8,124 nucleotides of DNA from an uncultured Bacteroidales bacterium (GCA_946627685.1 CAMOVV010000042.1:1-8124), one strand, 5' to 3'; positions 1-6,511 are shown, counted from the stretch's first letter. Notes: generated by a model not told the origin, from the letters alone. Numbers and translations are program-made.

Positions 1-281
1 TACCCGCGCTGAAAGCCATGAAGGCCGCGGCCGACCCGGCCAAGGTCGCTTTCGTGTCCGTCTCATACGACAGGGACATCGAAACCCTCAGGAAATATGT
101 CGCCGAGAACGGCATGGATTGGACACAGCTGTTTGACCCTGCCGGGAAGAAAGATTCCGGCATCGGGGCCGACTATCACGTCAAATGGATTCCGTCCATG
201 TATGTGATAGGCCCGGACGGCAAAGTGCTCCTCTCTACCGTCGTAGCCTCGAAAGTGGCTGATTTCCTGGGAGGAAAGTAG
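1..281 (+). CDS. TlpA/ResA-like thioredoxin-fold protein, C-terminal part (5' end outside window)
   Basis: The reading frame is open from the window edge (first whole codon at 3) to a TAG at 279-281, so only about the last 92 residues are present. What is visible fits the C-terminal half of a TlpA/ResA/AhpC-TSA-type thioredoxin fold: PALKAMK, which in this family follows shortly after the CxxC motif, then a FVSVSYD strand, a LFDP turn, and the WIPSMYVIGPDGKV segment containing the cis-proline loop and the following beta-hairpin. The redox CxxC itself, and any signal or lipoprotein peptide, would lie upstream of the window, so catalytic competence cannot be judged. Family members usually act in the periplasm or cell envelope as thiol-disulfide oxidoreductases. 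The ATG at 18 is internal and is not the start. The gene converges on ispF with only six bases between stops. Confidence 0.85.
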   Translation, partial: PALKAMKAAADPAKVAFVSVSYDRDIETLRKYVAENGMDWTQLFDPAGKKDSGIGADYHVKWIPSMYVIGPDGKVLLSTVVASKVADFLGGK

Positions 282-287
282 GAGCCT

Positions 288-767
288 CTACCGGCACACA
301 AGGGCGCTTGCCCACACTTCGCATCCTTCACCGCGACCGACGAACCCGAGGTTCTCGGTCGTGGTTGCTTTTACGCTCACCCTTGCGGAGGAGATGCCCA
401 TGATGGAAGCGAGACATTCCCTCATCTGGGGAATGTAGGGGGCGATTTTCGGCCTCTGGAGAGCTATGGTTATATCCACGTTGGAGATAAGGTACCCTTG
501 CGCGCGTACCATCTCCACGACCTTCTCAAGCAGGATTTTGCTGTCGATTCCGGCCCATTCGTCCGAGGTGTCGGGGAAATGGTGGCCGATGTCTCCGAGA
601 GCGAGGGCGCCGAGGAGGGCGTCGCAGAGGGCGTGTATGGCCACGTCGCCGTCCGAATGGGCGACAAAGCCGTCAGGGCTGTCAATGCTGATTCCACCCA
701 GCCACATGGGCAGTCCGGGCGCGATTTCATGGACGTCGAATCCGTGTCCTACTCTGATGTCTTCCAT
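288..767 (-). CDS. ispF: 2-C-methyl-D-erythritol 2,4-cyclodiphosphate synthase
   Basis: This 159-residue protein is full length for IspF, which converts 4-diphosphocytidyl-2-C-methyl-D-erythritol 2-phosphate to the cyclic diphosphate with release of CMP in the cytosolic MEP pathway to isoprenoids. The diagnostic motifs are present in order: RVGHGFDVH near the N-terminus with Asp11 and His13, the HSDGDVAIH block at 37-45 with His45 (the third metal ligand by homology with the E. coli enzyme), ALGDIGHHFPDT at 56-67, and KATTTENLGFVGRGEG near the C-terminus, with TTTE at 135-138. All expected active-site residues appear intact. The ATG at 767 puts the family-typical GHGFDVH segment at residue 7, and the AT-rich promoter region lies directly upstream. 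No Shine-Dalgarno sequence is visible. It appears to be monocistronic, divergent from the mutL cluster. Confidence 0.97.
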   Translation of the reverse strand: MEDIRVGHGFDVHEIAPGLPMWLGGISIDSPDGFVAHSDGDVAIHALCDALLGALALGDIGHHFPDTSDEWAGIDSKILLEKVVEMVRAQGYLISNVDITIALQRPKIAPYIPQMRECLASIMGISSARVSVKATTTENLGFVGRGEGCEVWASALVCR

Positions 768-783
768 ATCTGTACGATGAGTT

Positions 784-816
784 TTTACAAATCTAACGAA
801 AAAATGATTAAATTTG
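784..816 (+). promoter_or_regulatory. Putative Bacteroidota-type promoter for the mutL cluster
   Basis: TAAATTTG at 809-816 matches the Bacteroidota -7 consensus TAnnTTTG exactly. Upstream, TTTA at 784-787, inside a T run, is a three-of-four match to the -33 TTTG element with a 21-base spacer. The predicted transcript start near 822-824 leaves a leader of about 14 bases before the ATG at 837. The surrounding 45 bases are much richer in A/T than the flanking genes. This would be the main promoter for the seven-gene cluster, because the later gaps are too short to hold promoters. Confidence 0.55.
788..795 (-). promoter_or_regulatory. Putative Bacteroidota-type -7 element for ispF
   Basis: Read on the minus strand, these bases are TAGATTTG, a full match to the Bacteroidota -7 consensus TAnnTTTG. 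A start of transcription about 6-8 bases downstream would leave a leader of roughly 15 bases before the ispF ATG. I do not see a clean TTTG -33 element at the usual 19-21 base spacing, so support rests on the -7 match and on its position in the only real intergenic gap here. Confidence 0.5.
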
Positions 817-836
817 TTTGTTTAACATGTGAGACG

Positions 837-1148
837 ATGGGACTTTTCAATAATTTCATGGGGCAGGAAGAGCACAGGGTGTTCAACTACAAGCCCATAT
901 ACTACGACAAGGACGAGGAAGAACGCCGCCGCAAGTTCGGCGCGGTGGACGGTTCCCTTGAGAAAAAGGACGAGGACGGCAAGGAAAAGACCTATGTGCC
1001 TGGTTCTTACGTGCACGGGGCCTTCCGCGACGGCAACTATGCCACCAGGCGCGGAGCCGGGAAGATTCCGGCCGTCATAGGAGTCATCGGAGTCATCCTC
1101 TTCGTGGTGATTCTGATGTATATCGCGAAGTTCTACTCTCTCCTGTAG
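837..1148 (+). CDS. Small tail-anchored membrane protein of unknown function upstream of mutL
   Basis: I do not assign a function to this 103-residue protein. Its N-terminal part is polar and highly charged, with a short conserved-looking FNYKPIYYD stretch at residues 16-24, followed by an acidic and basic region DKDEEERRRKF. One hydrophobic segment, about residues 77-97, sits near the C-terminus after RRGAGK, predicting an N-inside, tail-anchored inner-membrane protein. From memory, Bacteroidota often carry a similar small protein just upstream of mutL, sometimes annotated as 'riboflavin synthase subunit beta'. Nothing here resembles riboflavin synthase, so that name should not be used. The frame extends upstream to 498 and has an in-frame ATG at 804, but the upstream part lies antisense to ispF and 804 overlaps the proposed -7 element, so I prefer 837. 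It ends three bases before mutL. Confidence 0.8.
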   Translation: MGLFNNFMGQEEHRVFNYKPIYYDKDEEERRRKFGAVDGSLEKKDEDGKEKTYVPGSYVHGAFRDGNYATRRGAGKIPAVIGVIGVILFVVILMYIAKFYSLL

Positions 1149-1151
1149 CCT

Positions 1152-2957
1152 ATGGAGCTCAGAATCCTTCCGTCCAACATCGCCAACATGATAGCCGCCG
1201 GGGAAGTGGTCCAAAGGCCGTCCTCAGTGGTTAAGGAATTGATGGAGAATGCGGTGGACGCAGGAGCTACCCAGGTGACCGTCGTGATTTCCGATGCCGG
1301 AAGGACTCTCATCCAGGTCATCGACAACGGCTGCGGCATGACCCCGGACGAGGCTGTCCTCTGTTTTGAGCGTCACGCCACCTCGAAAATCGCCACGGCC
1401 GAGGACCTTGGGGATATCACCACCTACGGTTTCCGCGGAGAGGCCCTCTCAAGCATCGCCGCCGTGGCCGAGGTCACGCTGAGGACGAGGAAGGAGGGGG
1501 AAGACCTCGGATGCGAGGTGGTTTTCGCCGATTCCTCCCAGGTGTCGGCCTGCGAGACAGCCTGTCCGGTCGGGAGCAATTTCGCCGTCAGGAACCTTTT
1601 CTACAACGTCCCGGCAAGGAGGAAGTTCCTCAAGTCGGACAATGTGGAATTCAAGCATATAGTGGAAGAATTTACCCGTGTGGCCCTCACCCGTCCGGAC
1701 ATCGGGTTCTCCCTTTCCCATAATGGCCGCGACATCTATGTGCTGAGGCCCGCCAAGAGCCTGAAATTCAGGGTGACGGACCTTCTCGGCGCAGGCGTGG
1801 TGGGAGAAGTGGCCGACGTGTCCGCAGAGACCTCGGTCGTCCGTCTGCACGGTTATGCCGGAAGGCCGGACACGGCGAAAAAGACCCTCGGCAACCAGTT
1901 CTTCTTCGTGAACGGACGCTATTTCCGCAGCCCCTACCTCCACAAGGCCGTGATGAAGGCCTATGAAGACCTTATCCCCGAAGGGGTTACGCCCTCATAT
2001 TTCCTCTGGCTCGAAGTGGACCCGAAGTCGATGGACGTGAATATCCATCCCACCAAGACCGAGATAAAGTTCGAGGACGACAGCGTCATTTTCCAGGTCG
2101 TCTATGCCTGCGTCAAGGAAAGCCTCGGCCGCAACTCCGCCGCCGGCACCATTGATTTCGAGACCGGCAAGGGCGGTGAAATGCCTGTGTTCAGCAGCCG
2201 ATACGAGGATTTCCATCCCGTCGAGGCTCCCTCCCCGGAGGTGGACCCTTCCTACGACCCCTTCGCCCGCGAAGGAGTCCAGGGGCAGATGGATTTCTCC
2301 GGCCACGACTGGAACTCAGGCGGTTACAGGACCGGCGGCCTCGTTGACCGGAAGGATGACTACGGCAAGCTCTTCGAGGAGAACACCCTTCCTTCTTCGA
2401 AAATCATCATTCTCCAGGGGAAATATATCGTAACCCCCGGAAAGGACGGGCTCTCCGTCGTCAGCATCCGGAGGGCGCTCGAGAGGATATTCTACGAGAG
2501 ATTCCTTCGCGTGCTGTCAAAGGAGGGACATGTGTCCCAGGTCTCCCTTTTCCCCGTTTCCGTCCAGGTCGGGGTCGAGAACAGGCTTCTTTTCGACTCC
2601 CGCCAGGACGAGCTGCGGAGTCTCGGCTTTGACATAACCCCCTTCGGCAGCGACACCATCGTGGTGAACGGAGTGCCGGAAGGCTTTTCCAACGAGGCGG
2701 GCAAGGTCCAGTCCATGGTGGGGGACCTCCTCCTCCTTCTTTCCGACGAGTCGGCCTCCCTCCCCGGAGTGATGGAGTCCGCAAGGGCCCGGGCCTTCGC
2801 CGCCCTCGGAGCTTCCTCCGCCGGCGAAATCACCTCTCCAGCCGCAGCCCAGGCTCTCCTCGACTCCCTCTTCTCCTGCGACACCCCCGAATTTACCCCC
2901 GGCGGACGCAGGATAATCGCCGGCATCCCCATGGGGGACATTGACAAAAAATTCTGA
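1152..2957 (+). CDS. mutL: DNA mismatch repair protein MutL
   Basis: This 601-residue protein is a full-length MutL, the ATP-driven matchmaker that couples MutS mismatch recognition to strand removal. The N-terminal GHKL ATPase is intact: KELMENAVDAGA with Glu29 and Asn33, DNGCG at 58-62, HATSKI at 75-80, GFRGEALSSI at 93-102, then PARRKFLKS, QFFFVNGR and DVNIHPTKTEIKF at 295-307. A proline- and acid-rich linker spans about 325-410, and the C-terminal dimerisation domain begins near 411 with LQGKYIV at 421-427. Where endonuclease-type MutL proteins have DQHAAHERI, this one has SIRRALERI (438-446), and the usual CPHGRP motif is replaced by TPGGRR (582-587). By sequence it therefore lacks the known metal-binding endonuclease residues. 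The start follows the upstream stop by three bases, and the next gene follows after six. Confidence 0.97.
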   Translation: MELRILPSNIANMIAAGEVVQRPSSVVKELMENAVDAGATQVTVVISDAGRTLIQVIDNGCGMTPDEAVLCFERHATSKIATAEDLGDITTYGFRGEALSSIAAVAEVTLRTRKEGEDLGCEVVFADSSQVSACETACPVGSNFAVRNLFYNVPARRKFLKSDNVEFKHIVEEFTRVALTRPDIGFSLSHNGRDIYVLRPAKSLKFRVTDLLGAGVVGEVADVSAETSVVRLHGYAGRPDTAKKTLGNQFFFVNGRYFRSPYLHKAVMKAYEDLIPEGVTPSYFLWLEVDPKSMDVNIHPTKTEIKFEDDSVIFQVVYACVKESLGRNSAAGTIDFETGKGGEMPVFSSRYEDFHPVEAPSPEVDPSYDPFAREGVQGQMDFSGHDWNSGGYRTGGLVDRKDDYGKLFEENTLPSSKIIILQGKYIVTPGKDGLSVVSIRRALERIFYERFLRVLSKEGHVSQVSLFPVSVQVGVENRLLFDSRQDELRSLGFDITPFGSDTIVVNGVPEGFSNEAGKVQSMVGDLLLLLSDESASLPGVMESARARAFAALGASSAGEITSPAAAQALLDSLFSCDTPEFTPGGRRIIAGIPMGDIDKKF

Positions 2958-2963
2958 CACGGT

Positions 2964-3593
2964 ATGCAGCAAAGCACTTTCTGGAACACCCTTCCCACCG
3001 TGACGAAGAACATCATCTTCATCAACGTCCTCGTTTTCATCGCCACTCTGGTCAACGAGAACGTCATGGTGGGGAATTTTGCGATGTTCTTCCCCACATC
3101 CCTGTACTTCCGCTGGTGGCAGCCCGTCACCCACATGTTCATGCACGGAGGAGTGTGGCACATATTCTTCAACATGTACACCCTTCTCATTTTCGGCTCC
3201 GTCGTCGAGAGGGTGCTGGGTTCCAGGCGTTTCCTGACATTCTACTTCGCCTGCGGCCTTGGCGCGGCGGCCCTCCACCTTGCCGTCACCTGGTTCAGGC
3301 TCACCCACGGAGGCTCCCTAGCCCTCCTCGGTGTTCCCATGCTCGGGGCTTCCGGGGCCATCTACGGCGTCCTTATCGCCTACGCTATGTTCTACCCCGA
3401 GTCGGTCCTTACCCTTATCTTCCCTCCCATCTCCCTCAAGGCCAAGTGGTTCGTCCTCATCTTCGCAGGCATAGAACTTGTCACGGGCATCTTCGGAACC
3501 CTTGACGGGGTCGCCCATTTCGCCCACCTTGGCGGGATGATTGTAGGATGGATTCTGATAACCGTCTGGAAACGGAGCAGAAGAATTTTTTGA
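2964..3593 (+). CDS. Rhomboid family intramembrane serine protease
   Basis: This 209-residue inner-membrane protein carries the full rhomboid signature and would cut transmembrane segments of substrate proteins. The oxyanion-side motif WHIFFN holds His66 and Asn70, the catalytic serine is Ser130 in GASGAIYG, and the partner histidine is His188 in AHFAHLGG, aligned to the AHIAG of E. coli GlpG. About six hydrophobic segments can be seen: 17-31, 56-78, 90-110, 126-144, 161-177 and 183-202, matching the basic six-helix bacterial core. There is no extra cytoplasmic domain. A basic tail, KRSRRIF, ends the protein. It lies six bases after mutL and four before the next gene. From memory, rhomboid genes next to mutL are common in Bacteroidota, often as a tandem pair; only one is present here. 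The physiological substrate is unknown. Confidence 0.95.
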   Translation: MQQSTFWNTLPTVTKNIIFINVLVFIATLVNENVMVGNFAMFFPTSLYFRWWQPVTHMFMHGGVWHIFFNMYTLLIFGSVVERVLGSRRFLTFYFACGLGAAALHLAVTWFRLTHGGSLALLGVPMLGASGAIYGVLIAYAMFYPESVLTLIFPPISLKAKWFVLIFAGIELVTGIFGTLDGVAHFAHLGGMIVGWILITVWKRSRRIF

Positions 3594-3597
3594 CGCC

Positions 3598-4665
3598 ATG
3601 CGAGGAAGGGAAAACAGAAAGACGCACCTGCTGCTCTGGTTTGTCGCCGTAGCGTCGGCGGCGGGCCTTGCAGCCGGCTACCTTGCAATGTATGTCAATC
3701 CGGCAAAGGCCTGGTACATGACCTTTTTCGGCATCCTTTTCATGGGCTTCGTCCTTCTTAACGTGCTTGTCCTCATTGCCGGCATCCTGCGTCTTTCCCG
3801 CTCCGCCATTTTTTCCCTCCTGGTCCTCGTCCCCGCTTTTTTCCTCATCGGAAGATATGTCCAGTTCTCGCGGAAAAAGTCCGTCCCGGAGAGCAACCTG
3901 AGGGTGGTGTCCTACAACGTCGGCCTTTTCAAGTCGTCGGCCAGGAGCCTGAAATTCAGCGAGCAGGAGTGCATGGACTCGGTGTTTGTCTTTCTCAGGG
4001 AGACGGATGCCGACATAATCTGCCTGCAGGAGTTCCGTTTCTCCGGCGGGGAGCGCACCAAGGATTATCTTGAGGAGAAGTTCCGCAGCTACCACGCCGA
4101 ATACTATCTGAACCAGGACCCGAGGGGATATTACGGGAATGTGATACTCAGCAAGTTCCCCGTCGTGTCGAGGGGCAAGCTGGACTTCCCCAGAAGCGCG
4201 AACCAGGCAATGTACGCAGATATCAACGTGCGGGGCTCCATGCTGAGGATATATAACTGTCACCTTGAGAGTTACAATCTCAATACGGAGCGGCTGGCAA
4301 GGGGGATAGGAACGGACAGCACCCTTGTCAGGCGGACCGAACTGAAGTTGAAAAGGTCCATTGAAAGAAGGCCGGAGCAGGTGGATGCGATTGTCGCGAG
4401 CATGGAGGGTTCCCCCTACGAGTCTTTCGTCGTCGGGGATTTCAACGACTCTCCCGTTTCCTACACCTACCGCCGTCTTTCCCGTGGCCGCTCGGACGCC
4501 TTCGTCAAGGGAGGCTACGGCTCCGGGGCCACCTTCAGGCTGCTCTGGCCCCTTCTCCGTATAGACTACATCCTCTATCCTTCCCAATTCGGTTGCTCCT
4601 CCTACCGGATGCCGAAGGTCAGATACTCGGACCATTACCCCATCATGACGGATTTGTCGATATAG
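3598..4665 (+). CDS. Membrane-anchored endonuclease/exonuclease/phosphatase (EEP) family protein
   Basis: The protein has 355 residues. The N-terminal 90 residues hold three hydrophobic segments, about 10-31, 40-63 and 68-86, which anchor it in the inner membrane. From residue 100 a complete EEP fold follows: SYNVG with Asn107, ICLQE with metal-ligand Glu145, NCHLES with His222, VGDFND with Asp281 and Asn283, RIDYIL with Asp323, and the terminal YSDHYPI with Asp345 and His346. All catalytic positions shared by the DNase I, ExoIII and inositol-phosphatase superfamily are therefore present. With an odd number of membrane spans the domain would face the opposite side from the N-terminus, probably the periplasm, but I cannot prove topology. 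The substrate (nucleic acid, phospholipid or phosphoester) is unknown, so it should not be called a DNA repair nuclease because of mutL nearby. It ends six bases before the next gene. Confidence 0.93.
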   Translation: MRGRENRKTHLLLWFVAVASAAGLAAGYLAMYVNPAKAWYMTFFGILFMGFVLLNVLVLIAGILRLSRSAIFSLLVLVPAFFLIGRYVQFSRKKSVPESNLRVVSYNVGLFKSSARSLKFSEQECMDSVFVFLRETDADIICLQEFRFSGGERTKDYLEEKFRSYHAEYYLNQDPRGYYGNVILSKFPVVSRGKLDFPRSANQAMYADINVRGSMLRIYNCHLESYNLNTERLARGIGTDSTLVRRTELKLKRSIERRPEQVDAIVASMEGSPYESFVVGDFNDSPVSYTYRRLSRGRSDAFVKGGYGSGATFRLLWPLLRIDYILYPSQFGCSSYRMPKVRYSDHYPIMTDLSI

Positions 4666-4671
4666 CAAGCC

Positions 4672-5271
4672 ATGAATAAAGAGAATTACGAAAAAATCCT
4701 TTCCGAAGCCCTTGCAATCCTCCGCGGGGGCGGAGTTATCCTATATCCCACCGACACGGTCTGGGGCCTCGGCTGCGACGCCACCAATCCTTCCGCCGTC
4801 GCGAAGGTTTACGAACTCAAGAAGCGTTCCGACAGCAAATCCCTTGTCCTTCTGGCCTCGGACATGGATATGGTAGCGAGGTTCGTGGAGAGGATTCCGG
4901 ATATCGCCATAGACCTCGTCGAGGTGAATGACCGCCCTATGACCATAATCTATCCCGGCGCGGTGGTCGGGAACGGAGACCGTTTCCATCTGGCGCAAAA
5001 TGTTGTGGCCGAGGATGGTTCGGTGGGGATAAGGATTCCCATGAACGATTTCTGCAAGGACCTGGTCCGCAAGCTGGGACGTCCGCTTGTTTCCACTTCC
5101 GCCAACATTTCGGGAGAGCCTACTCCGAAGACTTTCAAGGACATAGGGCCTGAAATCAAGTCCGGAGCGGATTATGTTGTGGCCCCTTCGCTCGGCGCCG
5201 GCGCCACGGGCTCCGCCTCCCAGATAATCAAGCTCGGGCTTGACGGAGAGGTCGAAATAATCCGGAAATAA
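4672..5271 (+). CDS. L-threonylcarbamoyladenylate synthase (YrdC/Sua5 family)
   Basis: This 199-residue protein matches the single-domain YrdC/TsaC-type enzyme that makes threonylcarbamoyl-AMP from threonine, bicarbonate and ATP, the first step of t6A formation at position 37 of ANN-decoding tRNAs. Visible family motifs are GGVILYPTDTVWGLGCDAT (residues 20-38), YELKKRSDSKSL with the KxR nucleotide-binding element at 50-52, RPMTIIYPGA at 88-97, GSVGIRIP at 117-124, and the hallmark STSANISGEPTP at 141-152. The RSDSKSL variant, in place of the more usual RPxxKPL-like loop, is what I expect of Bacteroidota homologues. The C-terminal Sua5 extension is absent, as in short forms. A YciO-like paralogue with a different role cannot be fully excluded. 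Its stop overlaps the rsmE start by one base (TAATG), suggesting coupled translation. Confidence 0.9.
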   Translation: MNKENYEKILSEALAILRGGGVILYPTDTVWGLGCDATNPSAVAKVYELKKRSDSKSLVLLASDMDMVARFVERIPDIAIDLVEVNDRPMTIIYPGAVVGNGDRFHLAQNVVAEDGSVGIRIPMNDFCKDLVRKLGRPLVSTSANISGEPTPKTFKDIGPEIKSGADYVVAPSLGAGATGSASQIIKLGLDGEVEIIRK

Positions 5272-5984
5272 TGGAGATTTTCTACAGCAAAGATATTGAC
5301 GCAGGGATGGTTACGCTCCCTGAAGAGGAGTCGGCCCACTGCGTCAGGGTTCTTCGTCACCGCAGCGGAGACGAGATTTTCGTTATTGACGGGGAGGGGA
5401 CGATGCTTCGCTGCCGCCTCGTTGATGATTCTCCCAAAAAGGCTGTGGCTCAGGTGGTTGAAACGACTCCGAACTGGGGCGCCCATCCCTATTCCCTCAC
5501 CCTTGCCGTGTGTCCCACCAAGAACAACGACCGCTACGAGTGGTTTGCGGAAAAGGCCGCCGAGGTCGGCGTGGACGCGATTGTGCCGGTGATAGGGGAC
5601 CGTTCCGAGCGGAAGGTCTTCAAGACTGAGAGGGTGCGCCGCATCCTTTTGTCGGCGGCGAAGCAGTCGCTCAAGGGCCGGGTCCCCGAGATTATGGAGC
5701 CGGTCAGCGTCAAGGACTTCATCCTTTCGTGCAAGGACTCGGAGGCCTTGAAACTTGTCGCGCATTGCATGGAAGGGGAGAGGACTTCGGTGAGGAAAGC
5801 CCTGGAGGGGTACGGGGGCTCGTCGTATGTCGCCCTCATCGGTCCGGAGGGGGATTTTTCTCCGGAGGAGGTGGCCCTTGCGGTGGAATGCGGATTCGTC
5901 CCTGTCCATCTGGGAGAGTCCCGCCTCAGGACTGAAACGGCAGCCGTCACAATGGCTGAAGCCGTGTATTTCAAGTATTTATAG
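5271..5984 (+). CDS. rsmE: 16S rRNA (uracil(1498)-N(3))-methyltransferase RsmE
   Basis: At 237 residues this is a full-length RsmE, the SPOUT-class enzyme that uses S-adenosylmethionine to methylate N3 of U1498 in 16S rRNA in the assembled 30S subunit. The N-terminal PUA-like domain contains SAHCVRVLRHRSGDEI (residues 21-36). The SPOUT domain begins with a KNNDRYEWFAEKAAEVGV block (84-101) and a SERK stretch, then AAKQSLKGRVPEI at 129-141. The knot that binds the methyl donor is formed by LIGPEGDFSPEE (189-200) and LGESRLRTETAAV (214-226). All are intact. The ATG shares its A with the stop of the preceding gene, and the next gene starts two bases after its stop. Both this product and its upstream neighbour modify RNA of the translation apparatus. 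Confidence 0.95.
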   Translation: MEIFYSKDIDAGMVTLPEEESAHCVRVLRHRSGDEIFVIDGEGTMLRCRLVDDSPKKAVAQVVETTPNWGAHPYSLTLAVCPTKNNDRYEWFAEKAAEVGVDAIVPVIGDRSERKVFKTERVRRILLSAAKQSLKGRVPEIMEPVSVKDFILSCKDSEALKLVAHCMEGERTSVRKALEGYGGSSYVALIGPEGDFSPEEVALAVECGFVPVHLGESRLRTETAAVTMAEAVYFKYL

Positions 5985-5986
5985 CT

Positions 5987-6511
5987 ATGTATATCGGCCT
6001 TGTATCCGACACTCACGGAGTGTTTCCCGAGGATGTGAAGAAATTCCTGGAGCCGGTGGATGTCATCTGGCACGCCGGGGATTTCGGGGGAGGACTCGCC
6101 CTTGCCGACAAAATCAAGGCGTTCAAGCCGCTTGTGGGCGTTTACGGGAATATCGACGGGGACGATATAAGGAAAGAATATCCGAGGGTGCAGAAATTCG
6201 AGTGTGAGGGCCTGAAGGTCATGATGACCCATATAGGGCTGAGGAAGGGCTCTTACTGGGCGTTTACTCCCGGGGCCCGGAAATACGATATCCTCGCCGA
6301 ATCGGAGATTGAACTTTACCGGCCCGATATCTTTGTCTGCGGCCACACCCATATCCCACAGGTTTTCAGGGACAAAGCCTACGGTTTTCTTCTTATGAAT
6401 CCCGGCGCCTGCGGCTACGAAGGCCCCCGCGAAGTTCCACGCATGGCCCTCCGTTTCAAAATCTCCGGCGGCGAGATTTCCTCCTTCGAAAAATGCGAGT
6501 TTCCCCGGTGA
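5987..6511 (+). CDS. YfcE/MJ0936-type metallophosphoesterase
   Basis: This 174-residue protein belongs to the calcineurin-like phosphoesterase superfamily, YfcE/MJ0936 branch. Metal-binding motifs appear in the expected order: VSDTHG with Asp8 and His10, WHAGDFG with Asp32, VYGNID with Asn55, MMTHIG with His82, and VCGHTHIPQ with His120 and His122, followed by NPGACGYEGPRE. All di-metal site residues are present, so it is probably an active cytosolic phosphodiesterase or phosphatase; no signal peptide or membrane segment is seen. E. coli YfcE cleaves model phosphodiesters in vitro, but the natural substrate of this branch is not well defined and I do not name one. It starts two bases after rsmE and is the last gene of the + strand cluster. 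Its TGA abuts the opposing radA stop with no base between. Confidence 0.93.
   Translation: MYIGLVSDTHGVFPEDVKKFLEPVDVIWHAGDFGGGLALADKIKAFKPLVGVYGNIDGDDIRKEYPRVQKFECEGLKVMMTHIGLRKGSYWAFTPGARKYDILAESEIELYRPDIFVCGHTHIPQVFRDKAYGFLLMNPGACGYEGPREVPRMALRFKISGGEISSFEKCEFPR

Noticed and set aside
498..836. N-terminal extension of the small membrane protein
   Set aside because: It is antisense to ispF, runs through the promoter region, and shows no conserved features; the ATG at 837 fits the promoter and the expected protein start.
2492..3308. Two long minus-strand open frames (232 and 263 codons) opposite the mutL end and rhomboid
   Set aside because: They overlap each other in different frames and have skewed compositions typical of antisense shadows; the sense genes are well supported.
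3567..3591. Possible terminator after the rhomboid gene (CCGT/ACGG stem and T6 run)
   Set aside because: The stem is only four base pairs and lies about a dozen bases from the T run, which falls within the last rhomboid codons; the next gene starts four bases later, so termination here is unlikely.
3481..4668. 395-codon open frame on the minus strand opposite the EEP gene
   Set aside because: It begins with TTG and lies in exact codon register with the sense gene, where antisense stops arise only opposite TTA, CTA or TCA codons, which are rare in this GC-rich DNA. It has no recognisable motif, while the sense gene has all EEP residues.
4720..4735. Hairpin CTCCGC-GGGG-GCGGAG
   Set aside because: It lies inside the codons for the conserved GGGVILYPTD start of the YrdC/Sua5 gene and has no T run, so it is not a terminator; it is explained by Gly codons.
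5194..5205. 12-base palindrome GGCGCCGGCGCC
   Set aside because: It encodes a Gly-Ala-rich stretch in the YrdC/Sua5 gene and is a single occurrence; composition explains it.
5534..6352. 272-codon minus-strand open frame across rsmE and the metallophosphoesterase
   Set aside because: No family motif is visible, it crosses two well-supported opposite-strand genes, and it has no promoter or neighbouring minus-strand gene.
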